64,000 nucleotides of DNA from CAUYUA01 sp963575675 (GCA_963575675.1 CAUYUA010000033.1:3281-67280), one strand, 5' to 3'; numbered from the stretch's first letter, positions 32,269 to 44,089 are shown. Program-made: numbers and translations. Notes: generated by a model not told the origin, from the letters alone.

Positions 32269-32865
32269 ATGATGAGGATTCTATCCTCTTTTGTGGTCGC
32301 CGTCGGTCTTTTAGCGGCAGCGACGACGCCCAGCATGGCGGGGTCGTCTTCAAACTCGACGCCGTTTTCGGAAGTGAAAGCGGGCATCTACGCCCATGAC
32401 ACTTTCCGCGCCAATCGCACCAAAAACCGAGAAGAAAATTCTCTGGATTTCAGCGGCGAGATTCTTTTTAAGCCGATCCAGTTTGGCGTGGCGGAAAGCA
32501 AAGCCCTTAATGTTTTGTTGAATCCACGTCCTCACGCCGGATTCGCTATTAACGATAGTGGTTTTACACACCACTTTTATGGTGGTTTGACCTGGGACTA
32601 TCGTTTTGAAAACAATTTGTTCGTTGAATTCGGATTCGGCATGGGGGGGCATACGGGAAAATTGCAAGCTCGCCGCACTCCGGATGGTCGTCCCAGCATG
32701 GGATCGCCGGTTGTCTTTCGGGAAGGGCTTGATTTGGGCTACCGTTTCCAAAGCGGCCATTCCCTGGCGATTCATGGTTCTCACTTATCCCATGGCGGTT
32801 TCTTCGCTAAGGAAAATGACGGCATGAATTTCGCCGGCCTGCGTTACGGCTATCGATTCGACTAA
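32269..32865 (+). CDS. PagL-like lipid A 3-O-deacylase / acyloxyacyl hydrolase family protein
   Basis: This 198-residue secreted barrel has a signal peptide (VVAVGLLAAATTPSMAG). It carries the family pattern EVKAGIYAHDT, FSGEILFKPI, PRPHAGFAINDSGFTHHFYG, GLTWDYRF, VEFGFGMGGHTGKL, FREGLDLGYRF and GMNFAGLRYGYRFD. The catalytic His-x-Ser of PagL is visible in IHGSHLSHGG, with a downstream acidic residue in KENDG. PagL removes the 3-O acyl chain of lipid A in the outer membrane, which lowers immune stimulation. It starts at ATG 32269 with TGAGGA upstream; the second ATG is equally possible. Confidence 0.82.
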   Translation: MMRILSSFVVAVGLLAAATTPSMAGSSSNSTPFSEVKAGIYAHDTFRANRTKNREENSLDFSGEILFKPIQFGVAESKALNVLLNPRPHAGFAINDSGFTHHFYGGLTWDYRFENNLFVEFGFGMGGHTGKLQARRTPDGRPSMGSPVVFREGLDLGYRFQSGHSLAIHGSHLSHGGFFAKENDGMNFAGLRYGYRFD

Positions 32866-32882
32866 GGCGCGCGACAAAACAA

Positions 32883-32930
32883 AAAAGACGGAAAAAGCCG
32901 ATTGAAATGAATTGGCTTTTTCCGTCTTTT
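32883..32930. terminator. bidirectional terminator between pagL-like and Nudix genes
   Basis: A perfect 17-bp stem (32883-32899 with 32914-32930), core GACGGAAAAAGCC/GGCTTTTTCCGTC, has a 14-nt loop and is A/T-flanked on both sides. It serves the convergent pagL-like gene (ends 32865) and the Nudix gene (ends 33018). Confidence 0.93.
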
Positions 32931-33017
32931 GCGTTTGGCGCTGATGAGGTGAAAAAAAACGGAGGAAATGCGTTTGTCTGTATTCCCTCGGCGAATTACA
33001 TTTTCTCAGCGCAGAGG

Positions 33018-33866
33018 TTATTTCCGAAGCCCTTTGACCAATTCTAAGTAGTCGGCCTCGTCAGGGGTGAGAACTCCATGGCGGATCATAAAATCAATAA
33101 TAACAAGATTGCAATTGAATTTGAATTGATCTGTTTCTCGCACGACTTCCGCGATCTTGTTGATCGACCACCGTTCAAAAGTTTCGACTTCTCCATCAAG
33201 ATTCTTTGGAATAAATGCTTCGGGAAGTTCAAGATCATAGATGAACATTGTGTCCGGCTTCAGGCCGATTTCAGTTTCCATAACATAAGAAACTGCGCCG
33301 GTGGAAAGAGCGCGGGCGGCCTGAGAGGATTCGATTCCGGCTTCTTCTTTGGCTTCTTTCAGTAAATTTTCAAACAAGGATAAGCCGATTGGTTGGCCGC
33401 CAGCGACCAGGTTGTCCAATTTTCCTGGAGCAATAATGCGGTCGTGGGCGCGTTTGGCGACCCACATTTCAATTGAGCCGTCCGGCAAACGCACATAGCC
33501 ATTCATATGAACGCCGAAGGCATGAACGCCAAAGGCGGGAACGGCGGCGCGATCCAATGCAAACAGAGGAGCTGCTCCCCATTGCGTTAGGATGGGGTAA
33601 TTTTCTCGCCGCAACTTGGGAATAAGTCCCTCATTGGCCAATGCTCGGGCGACGTTGGCCATGGCTTGCGAGCGTTTGTCGAAACTATCCAACTCGGGAG
33701 TCAGAGAGACGGCGGCAGGAGACACGATAAAATTGGTTTCAAATTCGCCGAGTCGCTCGGCCAAACCGTGACGAACCCAGCCGATGCGCCGTCCCGCAGT
33801 GAGGAATGGTCGGAAGCCGGAAAGATCATGGGTATTGCATACCCGGATGTGGTCAAGATAAGCCAT
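33018..33866 (-). CDS. Nudix hydrolase with DUF4743 N-terminal domain
   Basis: This 282-residue protein starts MAYLDHIRVCNTHDLSGFRP at ATG 33866; a TTG at 33914 is possible. The first 120 residues match the DUF4743 domain that precedes the Nudix fold in a family related to yeast YJR142W and plant Nudix 20/24, linked to thiamine-type diphosphates. The Nudix core is LVAGGQPIGLSLFENLLKEA then KEEAGI. The first Glu of the general box is replaced by Ser, as is usual in this subfamily. VWVAKRAHDRIIAPGKLDN-like MWVAKRAHDRIIAPGKLDN precedes it. The substrate is not certain. Confidence 0.85.
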   Translation of the reverse strand: MAYLDHIRVCNTHDLSGFRPFLTAGRRIGWVRHGLAERLGEFETNFIVSPAAVSLTPELDSFDKRSQAMANVARALANEGLIPKLRRENYPILTQWGAAPLFALDRAAVPAFGVHAFGVHMNGYVRLPDGSIEMWVAKRAHDRIIAPGKLDNLVAGGQPIGLSLFENLLKEAKEEAGIESSQAARALSTGAVSYVMETEIGLKPDTMFIYDLELPEAFIPKNLDGEVETFERWSINKIAEVVRETDQFKFNCNLVIIDFMIRHGVLTPDEADYLELVKGLRK

Positions 33867-34011
33867 GCCGAAGGGTTTAACGCGACTGTTCTCAGAACGC
33901 AATTGGGAAAGCAAAAAACCGGAAAGAAAGCGAGAGAATGGGTTCTGCGGTGCATACGGAGAAATGGCGGATCAGACGAACTCGGAACTGTGTTTTGGAA
34001 TGCGTCTTTTT

Positions 34012-35808
34012 TTATGGGACATTTCGTTGAGCATGTCGCCGTAGGAATATGTGGGGGTCGCGCCAACCATGATTTTCGGTCTTCCACCAAGAGACGCTGA
34101 TATAACCGCACAACCATGATGTGGGTTTGTAAACTTGCTCCCAGCCTTGAGAGGTTCGAACGCGAGCGGTGATCTGTTGCGAATCGGCGCGTAGCACGGT
34201 TGCGCGTCGCATCATGCTTTTGTAGCGCAGGTCAATTACGTCCCCTGGGCGTGGAGGGCAAAGATAAGGGCCTTCATGGACGCCGAAGTGCAGATGTGCG
34301 CCGTACCCTCCGTTTTCCTAAGTGTGCGCGCGTCCAACGGAGCCGATTTTTTGGCCGCATTTCACGACCTCTCCAGCCCGAACGGCGACGAACGGCGATA
34401 AATGGGCGTACAGCGAACAAAACGCCATTGGCGATCCCCAGGAGCGCTCGGCGATTCGGTGCTCGATGATGATCATGGTTCCCCAAGTGGCGACGCAAGA
34501 GACCAAACGCACGCGACCTGCGCCGATGGCGACGACGTCGGCGTGAGGGTGTTCCCATGCGACGTCGACGCCGATATGGACCAGTCCATTAAACCCCTCG
34601 ACAGCGCTTTCTTCGACTTCTCGACCAAAATTTCCCGGATTCTCATAAAAGTCTCTTGTCGGCGCCATAAGTCGATCGGCTTGTGGAATCGTGCAATCTT
34701 CGCGCGATTCGTAGGGCGCTTCGCGACCGGGAATCGCAAACAGGCGCGCTTGAAGCTGTAGGCGGAATTCGCGGGCGGCGATGAAAGAAGACTGAGGCTC
34801 GCGACCGCGATAAGCCCAATGCGGCTCCATCGGCTCGGCGCAGCGGTAGAGCATCCAAGCGTCGCGCCATGAGGCGAAGAAGTCCGTTCCGTCGGCGGAA
34901 TTAAGCGCGTGTTGCGCCGAGCCATATGCCGATGAAAGAGCGTCCTCGTTGGCGAACTTGCGTGAAATCGAATCGGATGCGGCGAGAGACTCGGAGAAAG
35001 GTGGTCGCGGTGGTGATTCTTGTCGACGGGAGATCGCAATCTCTGCGGTTTCAATCGCGGCAATCGCCCAAGGGTCTCGTTCGCAGTGGCGCGACTCGCG
35101 TAGAAATTCGGATTCTTCCGCTGTTCCGTGCCAAGTAAGATATTCAGCGGCCATGGATCGAACTTCGGGCGCGGCGTGACGCAGGTGGTGGGTGGCTATG
35201 GAGCGGGTTTGAGGTCGATCGTCGTTGATGTGAATCAGCGCCGCCAATCCGGCGGCGGCTAAGGTGGGATCGGAAAAAGAACGGGACGAATCGGCGAGAG
35301 CTGAAACTGAATCCGCCAAAATCGGAGCCTGATAGCGAGGAAGATGGCGCGCAAGGACGGGGTGAAGGGCTGGTTGTTGCAGTAAAGTTTGTGTGCGAGC
35401 CATATCTGGGTTTTCAGATTCAATGTGGTCAAGAGCGAAAGCGACGACTTCTGGGCGAGTATCCGTCAACCATGGGCGGCAAAGATCGGAAAATCGTTCG
35501 TAACCCTCTCCCTTCACCAGGACGATTGCGGCCATACGACGCAATTCAGGGTCGTCGCTGCCTAAAAAAGGCGCGATCGTCTCAATTGCGGTCGATTTCC
35601 AGCAAAATTGCAGGCTGTAAAAGATCAAAGTGCGGCGGGCTCGGTCTGTGTCGGCAAAATGGCGCAGCAACGGAGCGACTGCGGAGGCGCCCAGGCGTTT
35701 GAGTCGTTCTGTGTGTCGCGCAATGTCGCGCCGTTGTTGAAAGGCGTCGAGAATCGCATGGATTTCTTGATCGAGACGATGATCGGCGAATTGATCGTGG
35801 TTCTGCAT
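34012..35808 (-). pseudogene. HEAT-repeat / M23 (LytM) peptidase interrupted by an in-frame TAG
   Basis: The frame from ATG 35808 reads 496 residues to TAG at 34318-34320 and continues in the same frame for 101 codons to TAA at 34012. The N-terminal part (about 1-270) is alpha-helical with HEAT-like repeats (RRMAAIVLVKGEGYERF, ALDHIESENPDMA, EVRSMAAEYLTWHGTAEES). The M23 domain begins near GLVHIGVDVAWEHPHADVVA, with the HxxxD Zn ligands, and runs through CSLYAHLSPFVAVRAGEVV. The stop falls directly before ENGGYGAHLHFGVHEGP, which carries the essential HxH. The truncated product lacks that metal ligand and cannot be an active peptidase unless TAG is suppressed. The downstream part is well conserved, so the lesion is recent or recoded. 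It is a single gene transcribed opposite to the atp operon. Confidence 0.85.
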
Positions 35809-36338
35809 GGGAACGCCGTTTGTGAAGTCGAGGACGGAGCCGTGCGGGGGAGGGGAGACATCGATTCGGATTTTGAGCGTTTTGAAAACCGAAAATTGGT
35901 TCGGGCTAAACGCGCAGATTTTGAAGAATTCTTACGATCTAATTGTAAATAAATGAAAATTTTGTTTAGGCGTAGGATTTTCACTCAAAGGAGAAAGGGA
36001 AAGAAGAAAAGTCGTCCGAATGAAAAATCTTGAAACGCAGCTTCCGGATTGGGCGATCGCTTTTCGAAAATGTCATAAACGCCCCCGTTTGTGAAAGGTA
36101 AAGCCGGAAAGATGACAAAACCGCAATAAATGCGTCAGGACGTGTTGCACGCATGGCCTCCCTGTGTTATCTGACCGTCGGCGGCGCGGGGAAACACGCG
36201 AGCCAACGCGAGGACATCGCGGGAGACGTTTTAGGCGCGGGGATATGATGCGGGGCCGTCATTTTTCCGACAACGATATCCCGGTAACGATAACTCCTTG
36301 GTTTATCTTGTCGTTCACGGACTCGATCGAGGAATCAG
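35809..36338. promoter_or_regulatory. divergent intergenic region with candidate atp operon promoter at 36145-36173
   Basis: About 530 bp lie between the M23 gene and atpH. TTGCAC (36145-36150), a 17-bp spacer and TATCTG (36168-36173) resemble a sigma-70 promoter about 165 bp before the atpH start. The remainder is AT-rich near 35940-36010 and has no protein-like frame; an 88-codon plus frame at 36164-36430 overlaps atpH and is not convincing. Confidence 0.4.
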
Positions 36339-36907
36339 GTGGCATCCAGGGACACAGGCGCATTCGGGCTGGCGGCGCGGTACGCGACCGCGCTGTTCGA
36401 ACTTGCCAAAGATCAGGCGGCATTGGATGACATTGCCCGCGATCTCACCGAGTTAAAACGTTTATTGGCGGAAAGCAGCGATTTGCAGCGTGTGATTTCT
36501 AGTCCGGTGCTGAGTCGCGGGGATCAAGCGCGCGCGGTTAATGCTGTGCTCGACGCCGCGAATGTGTCGGACCTCACACGGCGGTTTGTCGGGCTGACGG
36601 TCAAGAATCGGCGCGCAAATGTCTTGAGACAAATGGCCGATGCGTTTCTTGCTCGGTTGGCGACTGAGCGAGGCGAAACTACAGCTGAAATCGTCGCCGC
36701 CCAGCCACTTACGGAAGCACAAATCGCTGGCGTCACCGAATCGCTGCGCCAAACGGCAGGCGCGATGGTGAATGTCAGAGTTGCCGTCGATCCGGGATTG
36801 ATCGGCGGAATGATCGTAAAAGTCGGTTCGCGCCTTATCGATAATTCGCTGCGGACCAAGTTGAATAAATTACAAATCGCCATGAAAGCGCCAGAGGGAG
36901 CAGTTTG

Positions 36908-36908
<1 letters not shown>
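36339..36908 (+). CDS. atpH: F1 ATP synthase subunit delta
   Basis: This 189-residue delta (OSCP-type) subunit links F1 to the peripheral stalk. It initiates at GTG 36339 with GAGGAATCAG just upstream. Recognisable segments are LAARYATALFELAKDQAALD, LSRGDQARAVNAVL, LTRRFVGLTVKNRRANVL, and the C-terminal VDPGLIGGMIVKVGSRLIDN then SLRTKLNKLQ. It is the first gene of atpH-A-G-D-C, the standard alphaproteobacterial F1 operon; the Fo genes lie elsewhere. Its TGA overlaps the atpA ATG (TGATG). Confidence 0.95.
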
Positions 36909-38437
<1,529 letters not shown>

Positions 38438-38497
38438 GGCGAATTGTTTCGCGAAAATGGATAGCCCTTTGGCAAATTGGCGAGATGAAGGCCCGGC

Positions 38498-39412
38498 ATG
38501 CCTAGCCTGAAAGACCTGAAGAACCGGATCGCAAGCGTCAAAGCGACGCAGAAGATTACCTCGGCGATGAAAATGGTGGCTGCGTCCAAGCTTCGGCGGG
38601 CGCAGCAGCAGGCGGAAGACGCACGCCCCTATGCGGATCGCATGGCGCGCATGATCAATTCGCTGGCTCCATCTTTGTTCCATGCCGTGGGTGGCGCATC
38701 CAAATTGGTGGTGGGGACTGGTTCAGACCAAGTCCAACTCCTGGTGGTGGTGACGTCGGATCGTGGCCTCTGCGGCGCGTTCAACTCTTCGATCGTTCGC
38801 GAGGCCAGAAAGCGCATCAATACTTGGATGCGTGAAGGAAAAACCGTAAAAGTGATTTGCGTTGGCCGTAAGGGACGCGATCAACTGAGACGTGATTTTC
38901 CCGACGCCATCGTCCACACTTATGAAGAAATCGGAAGGAAGAAACTTAAGTTCTCCGACGCAGACATCATAACACAGCATGTGTTGACGATGTTCGAAGC
39001 CGAAGAATTTGATGTCTGTTCTGTGATCTTCAATAAGTTCAAGTCGGTCATCTGTCAAGAGGTGACCGTCAGTCAGCTTTTGCCGCTTCCAAAACCAGCG
39101 GATTTGGAGTTGCCGTCGAAGGATAAAACCGGAGGCGTGGAAGAGGTTCCCAGTTACGCTGAATACGATTTTGAACCAGATCAGGAAACGATTCTTAAGG
39201 AAATCCTGCCGCGCAATCTGTCGGTTCAAATCTATGGAACGTTGTTGGAAAGCGCCGCCAGCGAACAGGGCGCGCGGATGTCTGCAATGGACAACGCCAC
39301 TCGTAACGCTGGCGATATGATCAATAGGTTAACATTGACCTATAACCGCACGCGGCAAGCCTACATCACCAAGGAGTTGATCGAAATCATCTCCGGCGCC
39401 GAGGCCATCTAA
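38498..39412 (+). CDS. atpG: F1 ATP synthase subunit gamma
   Basis: This 304-residue central-stalk subunit has the N-terminal LKNRIASVKATQKITSAMKM and KLRRAQQQAEDARPYADRM, and the central VTSDRGLCGAFNSSIVREA. The C-terminal helix reads ARMSAMDNATRNAGDMINRL followed by TLTYNRTRQAYITKELIEI. The segment around 200-235 (DLELPSKDKTGGVEEVP) is slightly longer than in E. coli, which is common in the class. AAGG precedes the ATG at 38498; it lies 60 bp behind atpA. Confidence 0.97.
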   Translation: MPSLKDLKNRIASVKATQKITSAMKMVAASKLRRAQQQAEDARPYADRMARMINSLAPSLFHAVGGASKLVVGTGSDQVQLLVVVTSDRGLCGAFNSSIVREARKRINTWMREGKTVKVICVGRKGRDQLRRDFPDAIVHTYEEIGRKKLKFSDADIITQHVLTMFEAEEFDVCSVIFNKFKSVICQEVTVSQLLPLPKPADLELPSKDKTGGVEEVPSYAEYDFEPDQETILKEILPRNLSVQIYGTLLESAASEQGARMSAMDNATRNAGDMINRLTLTYNRTRQAYITKELIEIISGAEAI

Positions 39413-39490
39413 ATACGGCCGCTATCTTTAAGACAGTGATAGACAGGCGACTCATTCACGATAGTTCAGGTTCCGAGGGAGCTTTACCCC

Positions 39491-40933
39491 ATGGCTGCTA
39501 GCACGACTAAGACGACGGGCGCCGTCGGTAGAATTACCCAGGTGTTGGGCGCCGTTGTCGACGTCCAGTTTGACAATCACCTGCCATCCATTCTCAACGC
39601 CCTGCATCTTCAGAACCAAGGGCGGTTGCTCGTTCTCGAAGTCGCGCAGCACCTTGGAGAGGGTGTGGTGCGGACGGTGGCCATGGACACCACCGACGGT
39701 CTGGTTCGGGGCGCAGAGGTCGTTGACACCGGCAATCCGATCATGGTGCCGGTGGGCCCCGAAACTCTGGGACGCATCATTAATGTCATCGGCGATCCCG
39801 TCGATGAGCGTGGCCCGGTCAATACGAAGAAAACTTCGCCGATCCATCGTTCCGCTCCTGAATTCGTTGAGCAATCAACCGAAGCTCAGGTTCTGGTCAC
39901 CGGCATTAAAGTCGTCGATCTTTTGGCGCCGTATGCGCGCGGTGGTAAGATCGGTTTGTTCGGCGGCGCCGGCGTGGGCAAGACTGTGTTGATCATGGAG
40001 TTGATCAACAACGTTGCGAAAGCCCATGGTGGTTTCTCCGTGTTCGCCGGCGTTGGCGAACGCACGCGCGAAGGAAACGACCTCTATCATGAAATGATGG
40101 AGTCGGGTGTTATTCGGACCGATGGCGCGCCTTCCAAAGCAGCGCTCGTGTATGGTCAGATGAACGAGCCGCCAGGCGCGCGTGCGCGCGTCGCTCTGAC
40201 GGGGTTGACCTTGGCCGAGTACTTCCGCGATGAGGAAGGTCAGGACGTGTTGTTGTTTATCGACAACATTTTCCGCTTTACTCAGGCGGGTTCCGAGGTG
40301 TCCGCGTTGCTTGGGCGTATTCCTTCCGCCGTGGGGTATCAACCGACCCTCGCCACTGAAATGGGAACTCTGCAAGAGCGCATCACCACCACCAAAAAAG
40401 GTTCGATCACGTCAGTGCAGGCCATCTATGTGCCTGCCGACGATTTGACCGATCCGGCGCCCGCCACCTCCTTTGCTCACTTGGACGCCACTACCGTGTT
40501 GAGCCGTCAGATTGCCGAGTTGGGCATCTATCCGGCGGTGGACCCGTTAGACTCTACAAGCCGCATTCTTGATCCTCGCGTCGTCGGTGAAGAACACTAC
40601 GAAGTTGCTCGCGGCGTTCAGAAGGTGTTGCAGACCTATAAGTCTTTACAAGACATTATCGCCATTCTCGGTATGGACGAGTTGTCTGAAGAAGATAAAT
40701 TGGTTGTGGCTCGCGCGCGTAAAATTCAACGCTTCTTGTCTCAGCCTTTCCAAGTCGCCGAAGTCTTTACTGGAACTCCAGGCGTCCTTGTCAGCTTGGA
40801 AGACACCATCAAAGGTTTCAAAGGCATTTTGAGTGGCGCTTACGATCACTTGCCTGAAGCTGCCTTCTACATGGTCGGAACCATCGAAGAAGTTGTGGCC
40901 AAAGCGAAGAAAATGGCTGCTGAGGTCGCGTAA
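39491..40933 (+). CDS. atpD: F1 ATP synthase subunit beta
   Basis: This 480-residue catalytic subunit has Walker A GGAGVGKTVLIMELI, GERTREGNDLYHEM, the Walker B-like DVLLFIDNIFRFTQAGSEVS, and YVPADDLTDPAPATSF. GRIPSAVGYQPTLATEMG and the DELSEEDKLVVARARKIQRF (DELSEED) loop that moves the gamma shaft are also present. GAGGGAGC lies 10-15 nt before the ATG. Confidence 0.98.
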   Translation: MAASTTKTTGAVGRITQVLGAVVDVQFDNHLPSILNALHLQNQGRLLVLEVAQHLGEGVVRTVAMDTTDGLVRGAEVVDTGNPIMVPVGPETLGRIINVIGDPVDERGPVNTKKTSPIHRSAPEFVEQSTEAQVLVTGIKVVDLLAPYARGGKIGLFGGAGVGKTVLIMELINNVAKAHGGFSVFAGVGERTREGNDLYHEMMESGVIRTDGAPSKAALVYGQMNEPPGARARVALTGLTLAEYFRDEEGQDVLLFIDNIFRFTQAGSEVSALLGRIPSAVGYQPTLATEMGTLQERITTTKKGSITSVQAIYVPADDLTDPAPATSFAHLDATTVLSRQIAELGIYPAVDPLDSTSRILDPRVVGEEHYEVARGVQKVLQTYKSLQDIIAILGMDELSEEDKLVVARARKIQRFLSQPFQVAEVFTGTPGVLVSLEDTIKGFKGILSGAYDHLPEAAFYMVGTIEEVVAKAKKMAAEVA

Positions 40934-41024
40934 ATCTTCGTTCGGCAATTGATGGTCCGGTTGTCCGAGATGACCGGGGTTCCGGTTCTCAACCTGTGAC
41001 GCCGCTGTGTGGTAAGGAGTGCCC

Positions 41025-41456
41025 ATGCACTATAAAGTCGAATTCGAGCTGGTCTCGCCGGAAAAGATACTGATCTCGGAGCCGGTCGATATGGTCGTGG
41101 TGCCGGGTGGAGAAGGGAATTTCGGTGTCTTGGCAGGCCATATTCCCGCTATCGCCACCGTGCGTTCCGGCGTTATCGAGATGCATGACGACAACATGCT
41201 GTATGATCGTATCTTCGTCGATGGAGGCTTTGCTGAAGTCTTCACGATCGGGGAAGAGACGCGATGCACTGTGTTGGTTGAATCGGCAATTAAGGTCGAA
41301 GATCTCGTTCTCGCTGATATAGAGAAAGACCTTAAGAATCTGAAGGAAGATCTCGAAGACGCAAAAGAAGAAGGCGAAAAAGCGTTGATCGAAGCGCGTT
41401 TGTCCGTGGTGCGCGCTAAGTTCGTCGCTGCGACAGGCGAATACCCTGTTATTTAA
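41025..41456 (+). CDS. atpC: F1 ATP synthase subunit epsilon
   Basis: This 143-residue rotor subunit has the N-terminal beta sandwich (KVEFELVSPEKILISEPVD, MVVVPGGEGNFGVLAGHIP), IFVDGGFAEV, and the two-helix C-terminal part (DLKNLKEDLEDAKEEGEKA). The start is taken at ATG 41025, with AAGGAG 5 nt upstream; a GTG two codons earlier overlaps the ribosome binding site. It closes the operon. The 250 bp to the next gene show no clear terminator. Confidence 0.95.
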   Translation: MHYKVEFELVSPEKILISEPVDMVVVPGGEGNFGVLAGHIPAIATVRSGVIEMHDDNMLYDRIFVDGGFAEVFTIGEETRCTVLVESAIKVEDLVLADIEKDLKNLKEDLEDAKEEGEKALIEARLSVVRAKFVAATGEYPVI

Positions 41457-41706
41457 AGCCTTGAGAAAAGATGAGGGCGTTTTTCGTTTCATGAGATGCG
41501 CTGGGTGATGGGTGCTGTTTAGGTTGTTTCCTAGCAGACTCTGAATATATAGTGGGTCGATCATTTTGATCGAGACAAGATTGTAGCGCAGGGCAAGCGT
41601 TTCTTTTGATAAGCCCGTTGTGGTGTTTCAAAGGATGCGGGTGCTTTGCGCTTTTTCTTTTTTTATGACCCGTTGGATGAAAGAATAATGACGGATCGGC
41701 GCTCCG

Positions 41707-44089
41707 ATGATGAAAATGATCATGAGAATATGGCAGCAAACCACGGCGGTTTCTGTTAAATTTCTAATTCTATTAATTCCTGTTTTGACTCTTTCGACGA
41801 TTTTGTTTTCTTCGACTTATTTTTATACGAAATCCACAAAGCTCCAGAGGCTGTTGACGACAAAGATTCAGAATGTTGCTGAAATTAATGCGGCGACTTT
41901 GGCAAATGCATTGTGGTCCTTTGATCTTACGGGAGTTTCCGGGATTATTCAGGCGATGCTGGTTAATCAGACGCTTGAGTGTGTGGTTGTGACCGATGCT
42001 TTATCGGGGCATGAATATATTTGGCCTGAACCAGCTTGTGTTGATATACCGGAACGTCCTTTGGTTCGTCATTCAATTATTCTGAACGGGCGCCATCTTG
42101 GGGATTTGACGTTATTTTATAGTTTTCAATCAATTCAAACTCAGATTCGAGAGGAGATTTTAAATAGTTTTTGGTTATTGATTTTGTCTTTATTGACAAC
42201 GGTGATTACTGCTCTTATGGCGCACCGAATTACGATTGGCGCGCCGTTGCGTCGTCTGATTGAATCAATTCGTTTGGCGGATCAAAAACATGTTCGGCAG
42301 CCTGTCAAATGGAAGTCGTCTGACGAGTTGGGGCAAGTAATAGAAGCATATAACCAGATGCTGTGTCGGTTGACGGCCGAAGAGGAGGCTTTGAGGCGGA
42401 GTGAAGAACGTTTGACTTTAGCGATTCAGGCAACTCGTTCTTCCGTTTGGGATCTCGATCTTTGTAATGGTCAGTATTGGTGGTCAAAAGAGTTTCCATT
42501 AATGTTGGGATACGAGGCTTCAGAATTGCCGATGTCGGCAGAGACATGGGAAAATCTGATCCATCCCGATGAAGTCAGCACCGTGATTGCAGAAACGCTT
42601 CGTCATATTTCTGGAGAAACCACAACTTTTCGTCAGATTTATCGCACGCGTCGTAAAGGGGGAGAATGGGCGTGGGTAGAGGATCGCGCCACAGCAATTC
42701 GTGATGAAAACGGCGTCGCCATTCGTTTGACTGGAATTATGGCGGATGTGACCGAACGAGTTCAAGCAGAATTGAATTTGGCGCGGGAGCGTTCTATTCT
42801 TCAGGCGACTTTGGAGAATGTCGATCAGGGCATTGTAATGTTCGACGTAGGTCTTCGTTTGGTGATGTTTAATCGACGTGCGGCTGATCTTTTGAATGTT
42901 CCATTAAAGTATTTAACACAGAGACCTCACTATAAAGATATTGCCGCTTGTCAATTAGATCGCGGAGAGTTTCGTGAGTATGGCGATGATCCTGGTCGTC
43001 ATTTGCAGTATTGGGATACTTTGCCGAGTGATTATTATACATATAAGCGCCGACGTCCTGATGGAATTGTGGTGGAAGTGCGCAGCAATCCCTTGTTTCA
43101 AGGTGGTTTTGTTTGCACTTATACGGATATAACCGCAGAAGCGCGCGCGGCCGAAGAAATTTTCCTGGCAATGCAGGAGACCGAAAAAACTTTGGCGGAG
43201 TTGCGAGCAACGCAAGCGAATTTGGTTCAAGCAGAAAAGATGGCGTCTTTGGCTTTGTTGGTTGCAGGAATTGCGCACGAAATTAATACGCCGGTTGGTA
43301 TTGCCTATGGTTGCGCTAGTCATTTGGTAAATCGAACGCAGCATTTGGTTGAATGTTTCGACGCCGGAGCCATGAAAAAATCCGACTTGAAAAACTATGT
43401 TGCGGTTGCGGTGGAATCTAGTCGGTTGATGGCGGCCAATTTGACGCGCGCTGCTGAATTAATTCAGAGCTTTAAACGAGTGGCTGTAGATCAGACCAGC
43501 GCTGAACGTCGGAATTTTGATTTGCGCACTTATATTGATGAAGTTATCACTAGTCTTGGTCCGCGTTTGCGTTCGACTCCGCATCAGGTTCAGGTTGTTT
43601 GTTCTCATTCTATTGAGATGAATAGCTATCCAGGAGCATTGTCTCAAGTTCTGACCAATTTGGTAATGAATAGTTTAGTACATGCATTTGATGTTTCTGT
43701 TGGGGGGGGGGGCTGTTGCAGGGAGGATCATTTTAACAGTAGAACTCCAATCGTCTACAGAGGTGTTTTTACGGTTTACGGATAACGGCAAAGGGATTCC
43801 TAAAGCCAATTTGTCTCAAATTTTCGAGCCATTCTTTACCACACGGCGAGGTTCTGGAGGAAGTGGTTTGGGTCTCCATATTGTGTTTAATCTCGTTACT
43901 CAATCTTTAGGAGGAGCTATTTCGGTAGAAAGCGCAGAAGGTGAGGGAACTACTTTCTTAATTCGCATTCCGCGTGTGGCTCCGATAAAACCGGAACGGC
44001 CGTCAAAAAAAGAAACGTCCGAGATTCGAGCAAAGAGCGAGGTCGTGTCTACAGCGGTGCTTGAAGATGAGCTTGATTCCCGTAATTAA
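41707..44089 (+). pseudogene. PAS-domain sensor histidine kinase, frame broken at an 11-G tract (possibly phase-variable)
   Basis: Frame 1 runs from ATG 41707 for 692 codons. It encodes TM1 (FLILLIPVLTLSTILFS), a periplasmic loop, TM2 (WLLILSLLTTVITALMA), HAMP, a PAS domain (SSVWDLDLCNGQYWW to TGIMADVTERV), and a second PAS (LENVDQGIVMFDVGLRLVMF). A coiled coil and HisKA (LLVAGIAHEINTPVGIAYG) follow, then the HATPase N box (LTNLVMNSLVHAF). At G11 (43702-43712) the frame drifts and stops at 43785. The +1 frame (from 43682) carries the missing G1 (FTDNGKGIP), F (IFEPFFTT) and G2 (GSGLGLHIVFNL) boxes to 44089. With ten Gs the whole gene would encode 793 residues. As sequenced, the product lacks half of the ATP site. 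No response regulator is adjacent. Confidence 0.88.
43702..43712 (+). repeat. G11 homopolymer inside the histidine kinase gene
   Basis: Eleven consecutive Gs lie at the exact point where the reading frame changes, between the N box and G1 box of the ATPase domain. Removing one G (or adding two) fuses both frames into VSVGGGAVAGRIILTVEL, which reads like the normal loop of this domain. Tracts of this kind mutate by slippage at high rate. Confidence 0.93.
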
